Assembly: GCA_002840895.1 (NCBI GenBank)
Contig: PHCZ01000011.1
Location: forward strand, 62,001 to 126,000
DNA length: 64,000 nt
Direction of reading: 5' to 3'
Source: Bacteroidetes bacterium HGW-Bacteroidetes-8
GTDB lineage: Bacteria; Bacteroidota; Bacteroidia; Bacteroidales; UBA932
In this document: in pieces, positions 50,030 to 60,146 of the stretch
How positions within the stretch are numbered: the first letter of the stretch is position 1
Layout of the letters: the number at the start of each line of letters is the position of its first letter
The notes under the pieces: model-generated
Database searches by the model: none
Seen by the model: only the letters and a program-made list of their open reading frames with translations
What the model was told of the DNA's origin: nothing
Translations under genes and position numbers: made by a program

Positions 50030-53000
50030 TTAGAATGTCAAATTAAGTCCCACAGACATTCCCGCTGTTGCCGGAACACCTGCGTAGTCTATACCTGCCG
50101 AGCTAGAACCGATAACTCCGGAACCTGCAACGCTGGTCTCGGGATCCATACCCTTATAGTTGGTTAGCAACCATAGGTTTGTTCCCTGAAGAGTTACAGT
50201 AAGTCCTTTTATTATGTTCTGCTTTTTGATAATGTCTTGCGGAAGTGTATATGAGAGATAAACCGAGCGAAGACGCAGCCAGTTTGTCTTTGTAATATAG
50301 TTTGCAGTTTCAAGCGGATGATACTGAGCCCAGTATTTTCTGATAATATCAGAGCCATAGTTTTGAACGCCTGCAATTGTGTAGGACTCATTTGCTTTAT
50401 AGGTTACAGTCTTTGGCTCAAGAGCTTGTGTAGCAGGGTTTAGTGAAACTCCTGATACTGTAAGAGACTCTCTGTCCATAGACCTCTTACTCATCCCTGC
50501 CATAGTCATATAGTAATCTGTTCCGTTAAAGATGTCTCCACCAACCCTTATGTCAAGAAGGAATGAGAGGTTAAAATTCTTGTACTGGAAACTGTTATTG
50601 AAACCTCCGGTGAAAGTGGCCTCTCTGTCACCAACCATTTTAGTTGTGAGGTTATCACTCAATGGCATTCCTGTATTCCAGTCCATAATTACTTTGCCTG
50701 CATCGTCTCTTCTCCAGGTTGAACCTGAAATTCCGAAGAATACACCATTATTGAATGATGCTGCTTTAGCATTGCCATACTGAACATCAGTAACATAAAG
50801 AACATCCTGACCTGTTAACAAACCCGAAACAGTTCCCCTGTTCCCTGCAAGGTTAAGTGTCATATCCCAAGTGAAATTCTTGTTTTGAACAGGAATTGCA
50901 TTAAGAGAGAGCTCCATACCTTTATTTACAATCCTTCCAACATTTACAGATAAAAGAATATAACCCGTTGACTGACCAAGACGTGGGGTTGTAATTTGGT
51001 TCTTACTCTCATTCTGATAGTATGTGAAGTCAAATCCGAGACGGCCATTAAAGAAACGTGCCTCAAGCCCTGCTTCTATAGATTCTGTTATCTCAGGCAT
51101 CAGATAAGGATTACCACGAGTCCAGTTGTTACCGACACCTGTTCCGGCTAGGAATGTTCTTGGTGCCCATAATACGGTACTGGTTGCATAAGGAGATGTG
51201 TCTTTACCAACTCTTGCCCACGACCCTCTGATCTTTGCAAATGAGAGAACATCGTTTTTAGGAAGTAACTCAGAGAAGACAAGGCTACCCCCAACTGATG
51301 GGTAGAAATAGGACCAATCCTCTTTTGGAAGAGTAGATGTCCAGTCATTTCTGCCGGTTACTGTAAGATATGCTATACTCTTATAAGCTGCTCTAAACTC
51401 ACCGTAAACCCCCATCAACCTTCTTTGAGAAAGGGTTGTCTGAGAGAATTTGTCTACATTATTGATGTTGCCAAAGCTGTAGAAACCCGGAGTAATAAAA
51501 TTATACCCGTGCATACCATCGTTCTTCACTTTAGTATCCTCTATAGATTGTCCGATAAGTAAGTTCAAATCAAAATCTGATATCTTCTTTTTGAAGTTCA
51601 TCATCAGGTTAGATGATATATACTCATAATTGGTAGTTGCGTGGCTTAGACGACCACCTTGATATGTTTCACGAACAGCTCCGCCCGGAGCGATAAATGT
51701 GTACTCAAACTTGTTGTAGGTGTCTATACCTGCTCTGTAGCTGATATCAAACCAATCTGTAACATTAAATGATGCGTTTATAGAACCTGTCAGACGTTTG
51801 TTCTCGTCATACATCTTGTTTTTATTGATAATCCAATATGGGTTCTCAACATCTGAAGAGAGTGGTTGAAGACCTTCGAACATACGGTATTTAGTACCAT
51901 CATCTTTAAGATACTTTGTGATATCCTCACTTCTGGCCCATCCGTACAGAGCAGTCATTGCTCCATTTCCGCCACCGCCCCAAAGGCCGTCTGTGGTGAG
52001 GGTCTTGTCGGTAAGTGCAGATGAGTAGGCAACATTTGCCCCAACTGTAAACTTGCCAAATTTTTGGTCTCCGTTAAAACGGAATGTATTTTTGCTGAAC
52101 CCGGTCTCCTGAATAATACCCTCTTGATCAAAACGAGAGGCAGAGAGGAAGAATGTTCCGTTTTTAGTTCCGCCGGACACATTAACGCTATTATCATAAA
52201 CAACGCCGCTTTGGAAGAAATCCTCTATGTTGTTATACATCTTATTGCTACCTGAGAATTTATCTCCCCAGGATTGAGTTGTATAGTCACTAAAAATCCC
52301 AACCTGGTTGTACATACCTCTTTTGTACATATCCTGCTGTTCAGGAAATCTATTTACCCAGCTGGTAGATAGTTTTGAACTGAAGGTTACCCTGGTAGCA
52401 CCCTCGGCACCCTTCTTAGTTGTAATCAAAATAACACCCGGAGCAGCTTTTGAACCATAAAGAGCAGTTGCTGCAGGACCTTTAAGAACAGACATATTCT
52501 CAATATCCTCCGGATTTATATCCATTATACGGTTACTGTTTGTGGTAGCACCTCTTGTAGCTCCGTCAAACCCGCTGTTACCTCCTATTGGCGTAGAGTT
52601 ATCATAGATAATCCCATCTACAACAAACAGAGGCTGGTTATCTCTTTCAAGAGATGTTCCCCCACGAATTATGATTTGTGCACCCGCACCTGCAGAACCG
52701 CTGGATTGAGTAACATTAACCCCGGCAATCTTACCCGAAAGTGAGTTAAGAATATTTGAGGTTTTGTTTTTTAGGATTTCGTCACTTTTAATATCCTGAA
52801 CAGCATATCCAAGGGCCTTTCTCTCCCTCTTAATACCAAGAGCAGTTACTACCAGCTCATCTAAAAGAAGGGCATCCTCCTCCATTGTCAGGTTAATAAT
52901 AATTCTGTTGTTAATTGGAACCCTCTCTGATTTCATACCTATGGCAGAAAATACAAGAACTGCGTTACCCGGAGCATTTATTGAAAAACTTCCATCCAGT

Positions 53001-53191
53001 TCGGTTGCTGCACCTGTTCTGGTACCCTCCACCATAACGGAAACACCCATTAGTGGAAGATTTGTTTTGTCAATAACTTTCCCGGTAACCTTTATGTTCT
53101 GTGCAAACAGAGTTCCGGTTAACAGAACTAAGGCGAATACCGACAGCATAAAGCGCATACACCGTACGGTTAGTTTGTGTGAAACATACAT
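50030..53191 (-). CDS. SusC/RagA-family TonB-linked outer-membrane transporter
   Basis: The 1053-residue protein has a signal peptide, a carboxypeptidase-regulatory-like domain (about 32-112, IKVTGKVIDKTNLPLMGVSVMVEGTRTGA), a plug (about 115-250: LDELVVTALGIKRERKALGYAVQDI, IIIRGGTSLERDNQPLFVVDGI, SVLKGPAATALYGSKAAPGVILITTKKG) and a long barrel ending MSVGLNLTF. It forms a lidded pair with the SusD protein 21 bp downstream. Its leader just before the ATG (TTAACCTAAAAA on the minus strand) is also found before the second susC gene. It is intact, unlike that paralogue. Confidence 0.95.
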   Translation of the reverse strand: MYVSHKLTVRCMRFMLSVFALVLLTGTLFAQNIKVTGKVIDKTNLPLMGVSVMVEGTRTGAATELDGSFSINAPGNAVLVFSAIGMKSERVPINNRIIINLTMEEDALLLDELVVTALGIKRERKALGYAVQDIKSDEILKNKTSNILNSLSGKIAGVNVTQSSGSAGAGAQIIIRGGTSLERDNQPLFVVDGIIYDNSTPIGGNSGFDGATRGATTNSNRIMDINPEDIENMSVLKGPAATALYGSKAAPGVILITTKKGAEGATRVTFSSKLSTSWVNRFPEQQDMYKRGMYNQVGIFSDYTTQSWGDKFSGSNKMYNNIEDFFQSGVVYDNSVNVSGGTKNGTFFLSASRFDQEGIIQETGFSKNTFRFNGDQKFGKFTVGANVAYSSALTDKTLTTDGLWGGGGNGAMTALYGWARSEDITKYLKDDGTKYRMFEGLQPLSSDVENPYWIINKNKMYDENKRLTGSINASFNVTDWFDISYRAGIDTYNKFEYTFIAPGGAVRETYQGGRLSHATTNYEYISSNLMMNFKKKISDFDLNLLIGQSIEDTKVKNDGMHGYNFITPGFYSFGNINNVDKFSQTTLSQRRLMGVYGEFRAAYKSIAYLTVTGRNDWTSTLPKEDWSYFYPSVGGSLVFSELLPKNDVLSFAKIRGSWARVGKDTSPYATSTVLWAPRTFLAGTGVGNNWTRGNPYLMPEITESIEAGLEARFFNGRLGFDFTYYQNESKNQITTPRLGQSTGYILLSVNVGRIVNKGMELSLNAIPVQNKNFTWDMTLNLAGNRGTVSGLLTGQDVLYVTDVQYGNAKAASFNNGVFFGISGSTWRRDDAGKVIMDWNTGMPLSDNLTTKMVGDREATFTGGFNNSFQYKNFNLSFLLDIRVGGDIFNGTDYYMTMAGMSKRSMDRESLTVSGVSLNPATQALEPKTVTYKANESYTIAGVQNYGSDIIRKYWAQYHPLETANYITKTNWLRLRSVYLSYTLPQDIIKKQNIIKGLTVTLQGTNLWLLTNYKGMDPETSVAGSGVIGSSSAGIDYAGVPATAGMSVGLNLTF

Positions 53192-53549
53192 AAATTAAGA
53201 ATTTTTAGGTTAACGATTTGTTGTTTAAATGGTCATTAAAAGTTAATATTTGGAATAGTAAGTTTTATTATCATAACAGATTGAAAGCATTGCCACCTCT
53301 TTTCGATTAAATAAATAGAAAATATCACGCGAGTAGTGCAATAGCTGAGTTGTAAAATTAATACTTTTATTGAATTATCCATAGAGAATCTGCCCTTTTT
53401 AATCCGCTAATGTGAATATTTTAAAGCAAATAATTAGATCACCTTTCAAATTAAAAGGCACCACAAATATGACAGATAGAGAAAGTGTAATTATTTTCTT
53501 ATTATTTACAAGCAATATTTAGACCATATAGCTTATAAGTGTAAAAAAT

Positions 53550-53622
53550 AAGCGGTCAATACCATCGTCTCTCGGAGTCAGCTAAGAAAAACATTGGCTC
53601 CCGAAGCCCGTATTGACCGCTT
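53550..53622. repeat. Dispersed repeat C, copy 3 (full hairpin)
   Basis: Perfect 12-base outer arms (AAGCGGTCAATA at 53550-53561, complement at 53611-53622) enclose a second partial pairing (CTCGGAGTCAGCT against GGCTCCCGA). This gives a hairpin of about 73 bases. The left arm and inner part match 27788-27820. It sits 8 bp from the DUF4251-gene terminator. Confidence 0.7.
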
Positions 53623-53629
53623 AAAAAGA

Positions 53630-53665
53630 AAAAGGGCAACTAAAATTGCTTTTAGTTGCCCTTTT
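53630..53665. terminator. Bidirectional rho-independent terminator
   Basis: A perfect 16-bp stem (53630-53645 with 53650-53665) with loop TTGC and T-rich flanks on both strands. It ends the second SusC/SusD operon after the DUF4251-like gene. Confidence 0.9.
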
Positions 53666-53681
53666 ATTTAAAACTACCGGA

Positions 53682-54188
53682 CTAAACTACATTTGGTCTT
53701 TTTATATACCTAGCCTCTGCTTTAGGAACAACCTCGCCCGAGAATCTGCGGGTGGTACCTTTGGTCGGGATAACAATGACCTCGGCATATCCGCCCCCTT
53801 TTCTTAACTGAATCTCGATTCTGGCTGTTATTGCACTTCCCTTAACCTGCATCTCAATAAAAAGATTACCCTTTTTGTCCTCTTTTATGTTGAAACTGGT
53901 CGCCTCCGTCTTGTTGGTAAAACTATTACTGCAGATAATCATACCTTGCAGATAAACATTTCCACCTTCAAAAGAGATGAAGTTAGCATCATCTGTGTTG
54001 GGCTCCGGAGTACCATCGCTCTTTTCATAACTGTCGGGAACAATGACAAACTCTTTAGCCTCAATTGCAGCTTTTGCTTTTTCGAACAGTGCCAAACCTG
54101 CCGCCTCTTTCTCTGCCTTTTTATTCTGAGCTGTGGCAAAAGAGAGAGATAAAACCAGGATTAATATGGTAAATAAAACTCTTTTCAT
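53682..54188 (-). CDS. DUF4251-like secreted protein
   Basis: The 168-residue protein has a signal peptide (LFTILILVLSLSFATAQ), a charged helix (KKAEKEAAGLALFEKAKAAIEAKEFVIVPDSY), and a beta-rich domain (FISFEGGNVYLQGMIICSNSF, EIQLRKGGGYAEVIVIPTKGTTRRFSGEVVP). This is the pattern I recall for DUF4251. Function is unknown; such proteins are exported and frequent in Bacteroidales. It lies 8 bp after the SusD/lipoprotein fusion and ends at a strong terminator, so it is the last gene of that operon. Confidence 0.82.
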   Translation of the reverse strand: MKRVLFTILILVLSLSFATAQNKKAEKEAAGLALFEKAKAAIEAKEFVIVPDSYEKSDGTPEPNTDDANFISFEGGNVYLQGMIICSNSFTNKTEATSFNIKEDKKGNLFIEMQVKGSAITARIEIQLRKGGGYAEVIVIPTKGTTRRFSGEVVPKAEARYIKRPNVV

Positions 54189-54196
54189 CTTACAGT

Positions 54197-56782
54197 TTAA
54201 TTAACGGCAATAGTACTTATACGGATAGCCTGAGTTGCATTGTTGGTACCCTCTTTTCCGTTTACGTGGAAAATATAGTTAACCCCTTTTGTCATAGAGT
54301 ACCCTGTAACTGTATGCGCCGTTTTCGTAGTAGCAGATGTGGTTGCAAAGTGTGTCAACTGCACTCCATTGGCATCAAAAAGAGCAAAAACCATAGAGGA
54401 CTCAGTTCCTGACCAAACTGCAATACCTTTTCTATCCAGCTTATAAGGCATATAGTCTGAAGCCTGCTTATAGTCGGCTGTAGCTATATCTATATAGGTT
54501 GTAACACCACCTACAACTCTTACCCCTTTAAGTGTAAGCCTGCCAAATGGTGTAACACCGTCTGCCTTATGGAAAAGATTTACAAAACGGATATAGGTAA
54601 GAGTGTCGTTCCAGGGGTGTCCTGTTGCATACTCCTCAGGGTCCTGCACCAATAGTGGCGGTTGTGTCGTTTGATAGATAAAGGCACTCCATTTACCTTT
54701 CGTTATTGTAAAGGTATTTGTATACGCCACAACATCCATCGTTGCAGACATAAAAGCATCTACCTTGACAGAACCGACAGGAACTCTGTGGTACTTTGCT
54801 GTACTGTTAGGGATGATACTTCCAAGAGCGGTACCTATTTGTGAGTATAGCACATCGTTATACTTTAGACGAGTAATGTTTTGTGTTGACGATGCTACCA
54901 GAGGGAGGTCATAAACCAGCCTAATCTGTGCATATGCGTTCTCGTCCAGATCTGTAGTTGGGTATGTGATTACATTTTTCTCGCAAGAGTAAAGTAAAAA
55001 CAACGAGAGTACAGATATTATTGATAATATTTTTTTCATCTTCAATTTATCGGCATCACCGGCAATAGGCTCAAGCTTCTTGAGAGAGCCAAGATTCCAC
55101 ATATACTCAGAGTTGTAACGAGGACGCAGTCGGTAGCAAGGTGCTCCATAGTTCCAGGCTGCAAACTTCTGTCTTCTGTTAATCACATCTGAAGGTGGCA
55201 GATAGAAGCCTTTGTAAATTCTTGTTGCATCTGTGTTTAGTTTGTGATAAACTACATCTGTGGTGTATGAGGTTCCAGTAACAGGAACTCCGCCGGCACC
55301 AACAACAAGGTCATAGTGATATCTTCTAAGGTCATTCCAGGTATCTAAACTCCAAGGATACAACGCTACATACTTCTGCATCATAATATGAGATAGAGAG
55401 AAGTCGTTAAGAGGGAGAGCGTTTACAAACTTACTGTTCAAATACTCGGCTGCAAGCACGTTAAACCTTGCTACACCAATTTTGTCACCTATTACAGATG
55501 TCTGTTTGTTAGCTGTGTTTTTAACCGGTGTACCGGGAACAATCAGGCTTTTAACCCAATCCATATGACCGCTTACTCCAAGTTTAAATGCCTCAAATGC
55601 AGGGGCTTTTTGCCCTTTACGGAAGAGAGCCTCAGCTTTGATAAGTTGAATCTCTGCATAGGTGCTCAAAGGGAATCTGGCATCATCTCTAAAGAGCCAT
55701 CTTCCTTTTCCGGCACTTGCCTCAGTAGGTGATCCTGTGCCACCCCAAAACGAAGTGTGAACCCCATATCCCTGTCTAACTCCAACGAAACTGAAGGTAC
55801 CCTTTTTGATATCATTTTGATTTGCAGGCATTGTATCCCTTGAACCGAACATCAAAATTGTACGTGGATCCAGAGTTGCAGTATCTGTGATAATCTGTTT
55901 CTCCAATAGACCCTCTATTGCCCCTGAAGCATTATAGTTAGGAACGGTACCTGTCATAACCTGAACCATATAGTCCGACTGTGAGTAGGTAAACGCCATA
56001 TTAGCCCTTAGGACACCAATGAAGTTTGTGTTATTTGAGATTCCGGTTGCATCGAAACGGAATGTTGCATCGTCTGCAGCGCTTGAGAATGAGAGATCTG
56101 CACAAGCAATTGCAGAGTCAAGATATTTTGCATCCTTCATAGACATTGCAATATAGTTTCTTGCAAGTGTTGCATAGGCAAACTTCTTCCATTTAGCCAC
56201 ATTACCACCATATATAAGGTCATTTGTTGCTAAAGATGGATATACGTTTTTGTCCTGTTTGTCAAACTCGGCAATCGCCTGTCTTGCCCAAGATCTAACC
56301 TGAGCAAATGCATACTCCTGAGTGTCGTAGCTATGTGCAAGAAGCCCTGGAACAAATGCATCCTTTACAGGAAGGTCTCCGTGAAGTGAAGCAAGCAGGT
56401 GCCAAGAGTAGGCTTTGATTGCAAGACCCATTCCGGCAAGGGTAAACTCCTCCCGTGCACGGCCATCGTCAATAATATGCTCAATATTTTTGCCCTGAAG
56501 CCAGTAAACAAACCTCCAGGCCTCTCCGCCGGCATCACTGCCTGAGTAATAACTGTGAATTCCAAAGACGCTAGCATAGCCGGTACCGCCAAAATATTGC
56601 ATCATCGGTGCCATTGCCCTAAGGTCATATCCAATTCCTTCATACGCTGCAATAGTTGGTGCAAGCCTTAAAATTGGAGCAACCCAGTCTGGTGCGTCTA
56701 CATTCTTATTAACATCCAGCCACTTGGTACAAGAGGTACCTATGACGAGAAATAGTGTTAATGATATTAATATTTTTCTCAT
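54197..56782 (-). CDS. SusD/RagB-family lipoprotein joined in frame to a DUF4397-like lipoprotein
   Basis: The 861-codon frame holds two proteins. Residues 1-581 are a SusD-like_2 lipoprotein (signal LFLVIGTSC, then TKWLDVNKNVDAP; QKYVALYPWSLDTWNDLRRYHYD; YNSEYMWN near the end). Residue 582 (ATG at 55039) begins a second lipoprotein signal ending LLYSCEK. A beta-rich domain of about 260 residues follows (AYAQIRLVYDLPLV..., DUF4397-like). An internal signal peptide in a fused product makes little sense, so either a stop codon has been lost or the second protein is made from its own start. The TTG codon at 55043-55045 is one base from TAG. It lies 12 bp after a frameshifted susC. Confidence 0.82.
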   Translation of the reverse strand: MRKILISLTLFLVIGTSCTKWLDVNKNVDAPDWVAPILRLAPTIAAYEGIGYDLRAMAPMMQYFGGTGYASVFGIHSYYSGSDAGGEAWRFVYWLQGKNIEHIIDDGRAREEFTLAGMGLAIKAYSWHLLASLHGDLPVKDAFVPGLLAHSYDTQEYAFAQVRSWARQAIAEFDKQDKNVYPSLATNDLIYGGNVAKWKKFAYATLARNYIAMSMKDAKYLDSAIACADLSFSSAADDATFRFDATGISNNTNFIGVLRANMAFTYSQSDYMVQVMTGTVPNYNASGAIEGLLEKQIITDTATLDPRTILMFGSRDTMPANQNDIKKGTFSFVGVRQGYGVHTSFWGGTGSPTEASAGKGRWLFRDDARFPLSTYAEIQLIKAEALFRKGQKAPAFEAFKLGVSGHMDWVKSLIVPGTPVKNTANKQTSVIGDKIGVARFNVLAAEYLNSKFVNALPLNDFSLSHIMMQKYVALYPWSLDTWNDLRRYHYDLVVGAGGVPVTGTSYTTDVVYHKLNTDATRIYKGFYLPPSDVINRRQKFAAWNYGAPCYRLRPRYNSEYMWNLGSLKKLEPIAGDADKLKMKKILSIISVLSLFLLYSCEKNVITYPTTDLDENAYAQIRLVYDLPLVASSTQNITRLKYNDVLYSQIGTALGSIIPNSTAKYHRVPVGSVKVDAFMSATMDVVAYTNTFTITKGKWSAFIYQTTQPPLLVQDPEEYATGHPWNDTLTYIRFVNLFHKADGVTPFGRLTLKGVRVVGGVTTYIDIATADYKQASDYMPYKLDRKGIAVWSGTESSMVFALFDANGVQLTHFATTSATTKTAHTVTGYSMTKGVNYIFHVNGKEGTNNATQAIRISTIAVN

Positions 56783-56793
56783 TTCTAAATCAA

Positions 56794-59469
56794 TTAAAAG
56801 GTTATGTTTACACCAAATGACAGACCTCGTGGAGCGGCAATTGCCATCATATCAAAGCCAACACCACCTGTTCCGCCTAATGACGCAGAGTTTGAGTTAC
56901 CAACAACATCGATACCGGAATAGTTTGTCCACACAAGAAGGTCGGTACCTGTTGCAAAAACAGATGCTGCAGAGATAACTCCTTTAGTTGCTTTGGCAAG
57001 CCATTTTCTGTCTACGTTGTAGTTAAGACGAACCTCACCCAGTCTCAGGTAGTTAACGCCTGTCTCAATCCAGTTAGGATCTGCTCCTGCATAACCATAC
57101 TGAATATCACCTAATTTTACAGCTATGTTATTGACAGTTGGAGTTTCTGAGTTCTCATTACCATCTTTTAAAACACCGTCAAATACAACCGGCCCGGCTT
57201 TTCTCATCTCAACTGACTCCAAGCTATAACCGTTTGTCATCATAATACGTTTTGTTCCGTTAACCATAGTTGCACCCAAACGTCCATCCAAAAGGGCAGA
57301 TATTGAGAAGGCCTTATATTTAAGAGTTGTCATAAAACCAAATTTAAGATCTGGTTCACGATCTCCTAAAACAGTCCAGGCACCAGAAGTCAATGGAAGA
57401 CCGGAAGATGGGTCTACCAATACTTGACCATTTGCATTCTTCTGGAAATCATTACCTGTTATTGAGGTGATAGGGAAACCTACTTTAATACCGTTTCTTA
57501 TGTTACCCGAAACCCAGGTGTATGGGTTGTAGTACTCGGTTACATTCTCAGGAAGAGATTCTACGTTACTCCAGTTTTTGCTCCAGTTAACTGAAACATT
57601 CCAGATAAGATCACGATTCTTAATGATATCTCCGCCGATTCTCATCTCAACCCCGCTGGTCTTAAACGAACCAACGTTCATATTGTTGAGGACGAAGCCG
57701 GTAGCGTAACTCATACGGAAACTTGTGATAATCTGATCTTCCGATAGAGTGTTGTAGTAAGCAACATCAAAATCGAGACGATTACGGAACAGACGTCCCT
57801 CCAGACCTACCTCCCAAGCTGTGTTCATCTCCGGCCTCAGGCTAAGGTTTGGACCAGTAAATCCATAACGGTAACCACCTGCAGTTGTAGATGTTGTCTC
57901 AAGTGCCGGGTAAATAGAGAGCGGTGGAGCATCCTTACCAACCTGAGCAACTGAACCCCTTATCTTAAGGTAACTGAAGGTCTCAGATCTTGTCTTGAAG
58001 AAAGGAAGGTCAGATACAATAAAGCTGGCCTCAACTCCCGGATAGAAGTACCTGTTATTGTCCATTGGAAGTGTAGATGACCAGTCATTTCTAGCCCTGA
58101 AGGTTAGGAATGCCATATTGTTGTATGACATCTCAAACGCTCCTGAGATAGCCTGAAGCCTTCTTTTATAGTCATTGGTTTTAGAAACCAGAGTTGTTAT
58201 ATCGCAGTTTGCAATTGACTGAAACTCTCTAACAAGAAACTTCTCACCTTTTACAGAGAGAGTTTTGTTTGCATTCTCCTGCTGGTGATAACCAACCTGA
58301 ATATTTGCAGAGAACTTACCAATATCTTTTTTGTATGAAGCAAGTATATTGATTGAAGGGTTGCTGGCAGCTACCCTTGCCTCATCATAAGATCCTGTAC
58401 CACCTCTGTTGTATGACCAATCCGGGTGACGAACAATCTTAATTGTGGTGTTGCTTATATCCATACCTACCTGACCGCGGATTAAGAAGTCTTTAAACGG
58501 AGTGAAGTTTAGAGCAAGGTTCGTAATGAAACGCTCATTTTCATCATAGTTTACGTTCTTATAAAGGTCAAAATATGGGTTAAGAATATCACCGTCCGAG
58601 TAATTGTTAGGGTAACGGATCTGACCTGCTTCGTTGAGATATACTCTCATATCATCTGTAAGAGGCCATATCATTGTTCTCTCAAGTGGACCGCCAGAAC
58701 CTTTACTAACTTTATTGTTAGTTGTAGAGGCATACTGGAGTGAAGTCTCAATATTGAGCCAGTTGTTCAGCTTGGCTGTACCGGAAACGGTAACGTTTGT
58801 ACGGGTATAGTCCGATGTAGGAACGATACCTGTTTGATTGGTAGTACTTGCTGCAGAGCGGAAGGTCATAAACTCGTTTCCTGCCTCAAAAGAGACATTA
58901 TGTCTTTGAGTTATACCGGTCTGGAAGAAGTTCTTAAGGTTGTCATAAAGTTTTGTCCCAGGTAGATATGGAGCACCATATTTTCTGGTTGTGTAGTAGT
59001 TTGTTACACCGTACATACCGTTATCGAACTCGGTTTGGAGCTCCGGATATCTGTATGCCTTGTCAAAACGGAACAGGTTGCTGTAACTTACAACTCCTTT
59101 ACCTTTTTTACCTTTTTTAGTTGTTATTATGATTGCACCGTTAGATGCATCACTTCCGTAAAGGGCAGCTGCTGCAGCTCCTTTAAGGATTGTCATACTC
59201 TCGATATCTTCCGGGTTGATGTCCGAACCGCGGTTTGAAAAGTCCAGGTTACGGTCTGCAACAGTCTCACTTCCGCCTGTTCTAACCGCAAGGTTTCCAA
59301 CAGGGTTAAAAGTTGAGTTGTTCATAGGGATACCATCTATTACATACAACGGGTTGTTGTTACCCGATATAGAGGTGGCTCCGCGGATAAGAACTGAGCT
59401 GGATGCTCCGGGAGTACCTGTAGAGTTGGTGATCTGAACCCCTGAAACACGACCCTGAAGGGCAGTCAC
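56794..59469 (-). CDS. SusC/RagA-family TonB-linked transporter, C-terminal part (frameshifted gene)
   Basis: This 891-residue frame carries most of the plug ([75 protein letters not shown]) and the whole barrel, ending LSFGVNITF. It lacks the signal peptide and regulatory domain, which are in the overlapping frame at 59466-59906. The frame is open upstream of the apparent start as far as 59556, reading [11 protein letters not shown]...[10 protein letters not shown], which continues the plug. A one-base deletion near 59557 therefore split one gene of about 1040 codons. The product is unlikely to be functional unless the frame is restored. Confidence 0.85.
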   Translation of the reverse strand: MTALQGRVSGVQITNSTGTPGASSSVLIRGATSISGNNNPLYVIDGIPMNNSTFNPVGNLAVRTGGSETVADRNLDFSNRGSDINPEDIESMTILKGAAAAALYGSDASNGAIIITTKKGKKGKGVVSYSNLFRFDKAYRYPELQTEFDNGMYGVTNYYTTRKYGAPYLPGTKLYDNLKNFFQTGITQRHNVSFEAGNEFMTFRSAASTTNQTGIVPTSDYTRTNVTVSGTAKLNNWLNIETSLQYASTTNNKVSKGSGGPLERTMIWPLTDDMRVYLNEAGQIRYPNNYSDGDILNPYFDLYKNVNYDENERFITNLALNFTPFKDFLIRGQVGMDISNTTIKIVRHPDWSYNRGGTGSYDEARVAASNPSINILASYKKDIGKFSANIQVGYHQQENANKTLSVKGEKFLVREFQSIANCDITTLVSKTNDYKRRLQAISGAFEMSYNNMAFLTFRARNDWSSTLPMDNNRYFYPGVEASFIVSDLPFFKTRSETFSYLKIRGSVAQVGKDAPPLSIYPALETTSTTAGGYRYGFTGPNLSLRPEMNTAWEVGLEGRLFRNRLDFDVAYYNTLSEDQIITSFRMSYATGFVLNNMNVGSFKTSGVEMRIGGDIIKNRDLIWNVSVNWSKNWSNVESLPENVTEYYNPYTWVSGNIRNGIKVGFPITSITGNDFQKNANGQVLVDPSSGLPLTSGAWTVLGDREPDLKFGFMTTLKYKAFSISALLDGRLGATMVNGTKRIMMTNGYSLESVEMRKAGPVVFDGVLKDGNENSETPTVNNIAVKLGDIQYGYAGADPNWIETGVNYLRLGEVRLNYNVDRKWLAKATKGVISAASVFATGTDLLVWTNYSGIDVVGNSNSASLGGTGGVGFDMMAIAAPRGLSFGVNITF

Positions 59470-59906
59470 AAAGTTTTCACGACCAGATTCTGCAATCTCG
59501 GCGCCTCTGACGCTTTCAACTGCTCCTCCAACTGCACGGGCAGCTCTCTTAACACCTCCCCGACAACAATAGCCTCTTCCAGTAAAAGAGCATCTTCGCG
59601 AAGCTCAATTCTGATAGATGTCCTGTTTCTAACCTGAATTGTCTGTTTTTCATAGCCAATTGCAGATATCTCCAGAACTGCATTGCCCGGGATGTTGAGA
59701 ACAAATTTTCCATCAAGGTCGGCAGCGACACCCGTACGGGTACCCTGAACCAGAACGTTTGCACCAATGACAGGTTGCCCATTATCATCGGTAACAAGTC
59801 CGGAAACCTTGATGTTCTGTGCCCAAATAGTGCCTGCGAAAAGCAAAAGGGCGAAAACCAACAGGACTTTACGTCCTATACGGTCTCTCTTTCTTGAAAC
59901 ATGCAT
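59466..59906 (-). CDS. SusC/RagA-family transporter, N-terminal fragment (frameshifted gene)
   Basis: The 146-residue fragment has a signal peptide ([16 protein letters not shown]), a carboxypeptidase-regulatory-like domain (about 30-112: [28 protein letters not shown]) and the start of the plug ([10 protein letters not shown]). After VVG the frame leaves the family pattern ([12 protein letters not shown]...) and soon stops, while the other frame continues it. This is the front part of the gene at 56794-59469. The mutation lies next to GGGGA on the minus strand. The leader before its ATG resembles that of the intact susC. Confidence 0.85.
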   Translation of the reverse strand: MHVSRKRDRIGRKVLLVFALLLFAGTIWAQNIKVSGLVTDDNGQPVIGANVLVQGTRTGVAADLDGKFVLNIPGNAVLEISAIGYEKQTIQVRNRTSIRIELREDALLLEEAIVVGEVLRELPVQLEEQLKASEAPRLQNLVVKTL

Positions 59907-59978
59907 GAGTTAAAAATTTTAGGTTAATAATTGAATTTTGTGTGGTTATTTTTTCATAGTAATTCGAACTATAATACG

Positions 59979-59986
59979 CAAAAATA
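59979..59986 (-). promoter_or_regulatory. Possible Bacteroidota -7 box (TATTTTTG) for the second susC
   Basis: Read on the minus strand, TATTTTTG fits TAnnTTTG, 73 bp upstream of the ATG. The surrounding DNA is very AT-rich, so a chance match is possible. Confidence 0.35.
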
Positions 59987-60146
59987 GTAAAAAAAAGCAT
60001 AGAAGCTTAAATTTTACATACAAAATCCCACTATTGGTTATAATTTATATCCATTTTTTAATAAGTCGGTATATAAATACAGTAGCAGAGTGTAATATAA
60101 TAAGATAATAAAGAGTATTTATACAGTTTGAAATAATGAGAAATTG

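Larger units (their letters stand above)
53192..53681. other. Intergenic region upstream of susC
   Basis: This 490-base gene-free stretch holds the leader of the intact susC at its left end. It also has a full copy of dispersed repeat C as a long hairpin and the terminator of the DUF4251-like gene at its right end. I cannot see a TAnnTTTG box for susC, so its promoter may need a different sigma factor. Confidence 0.55.
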
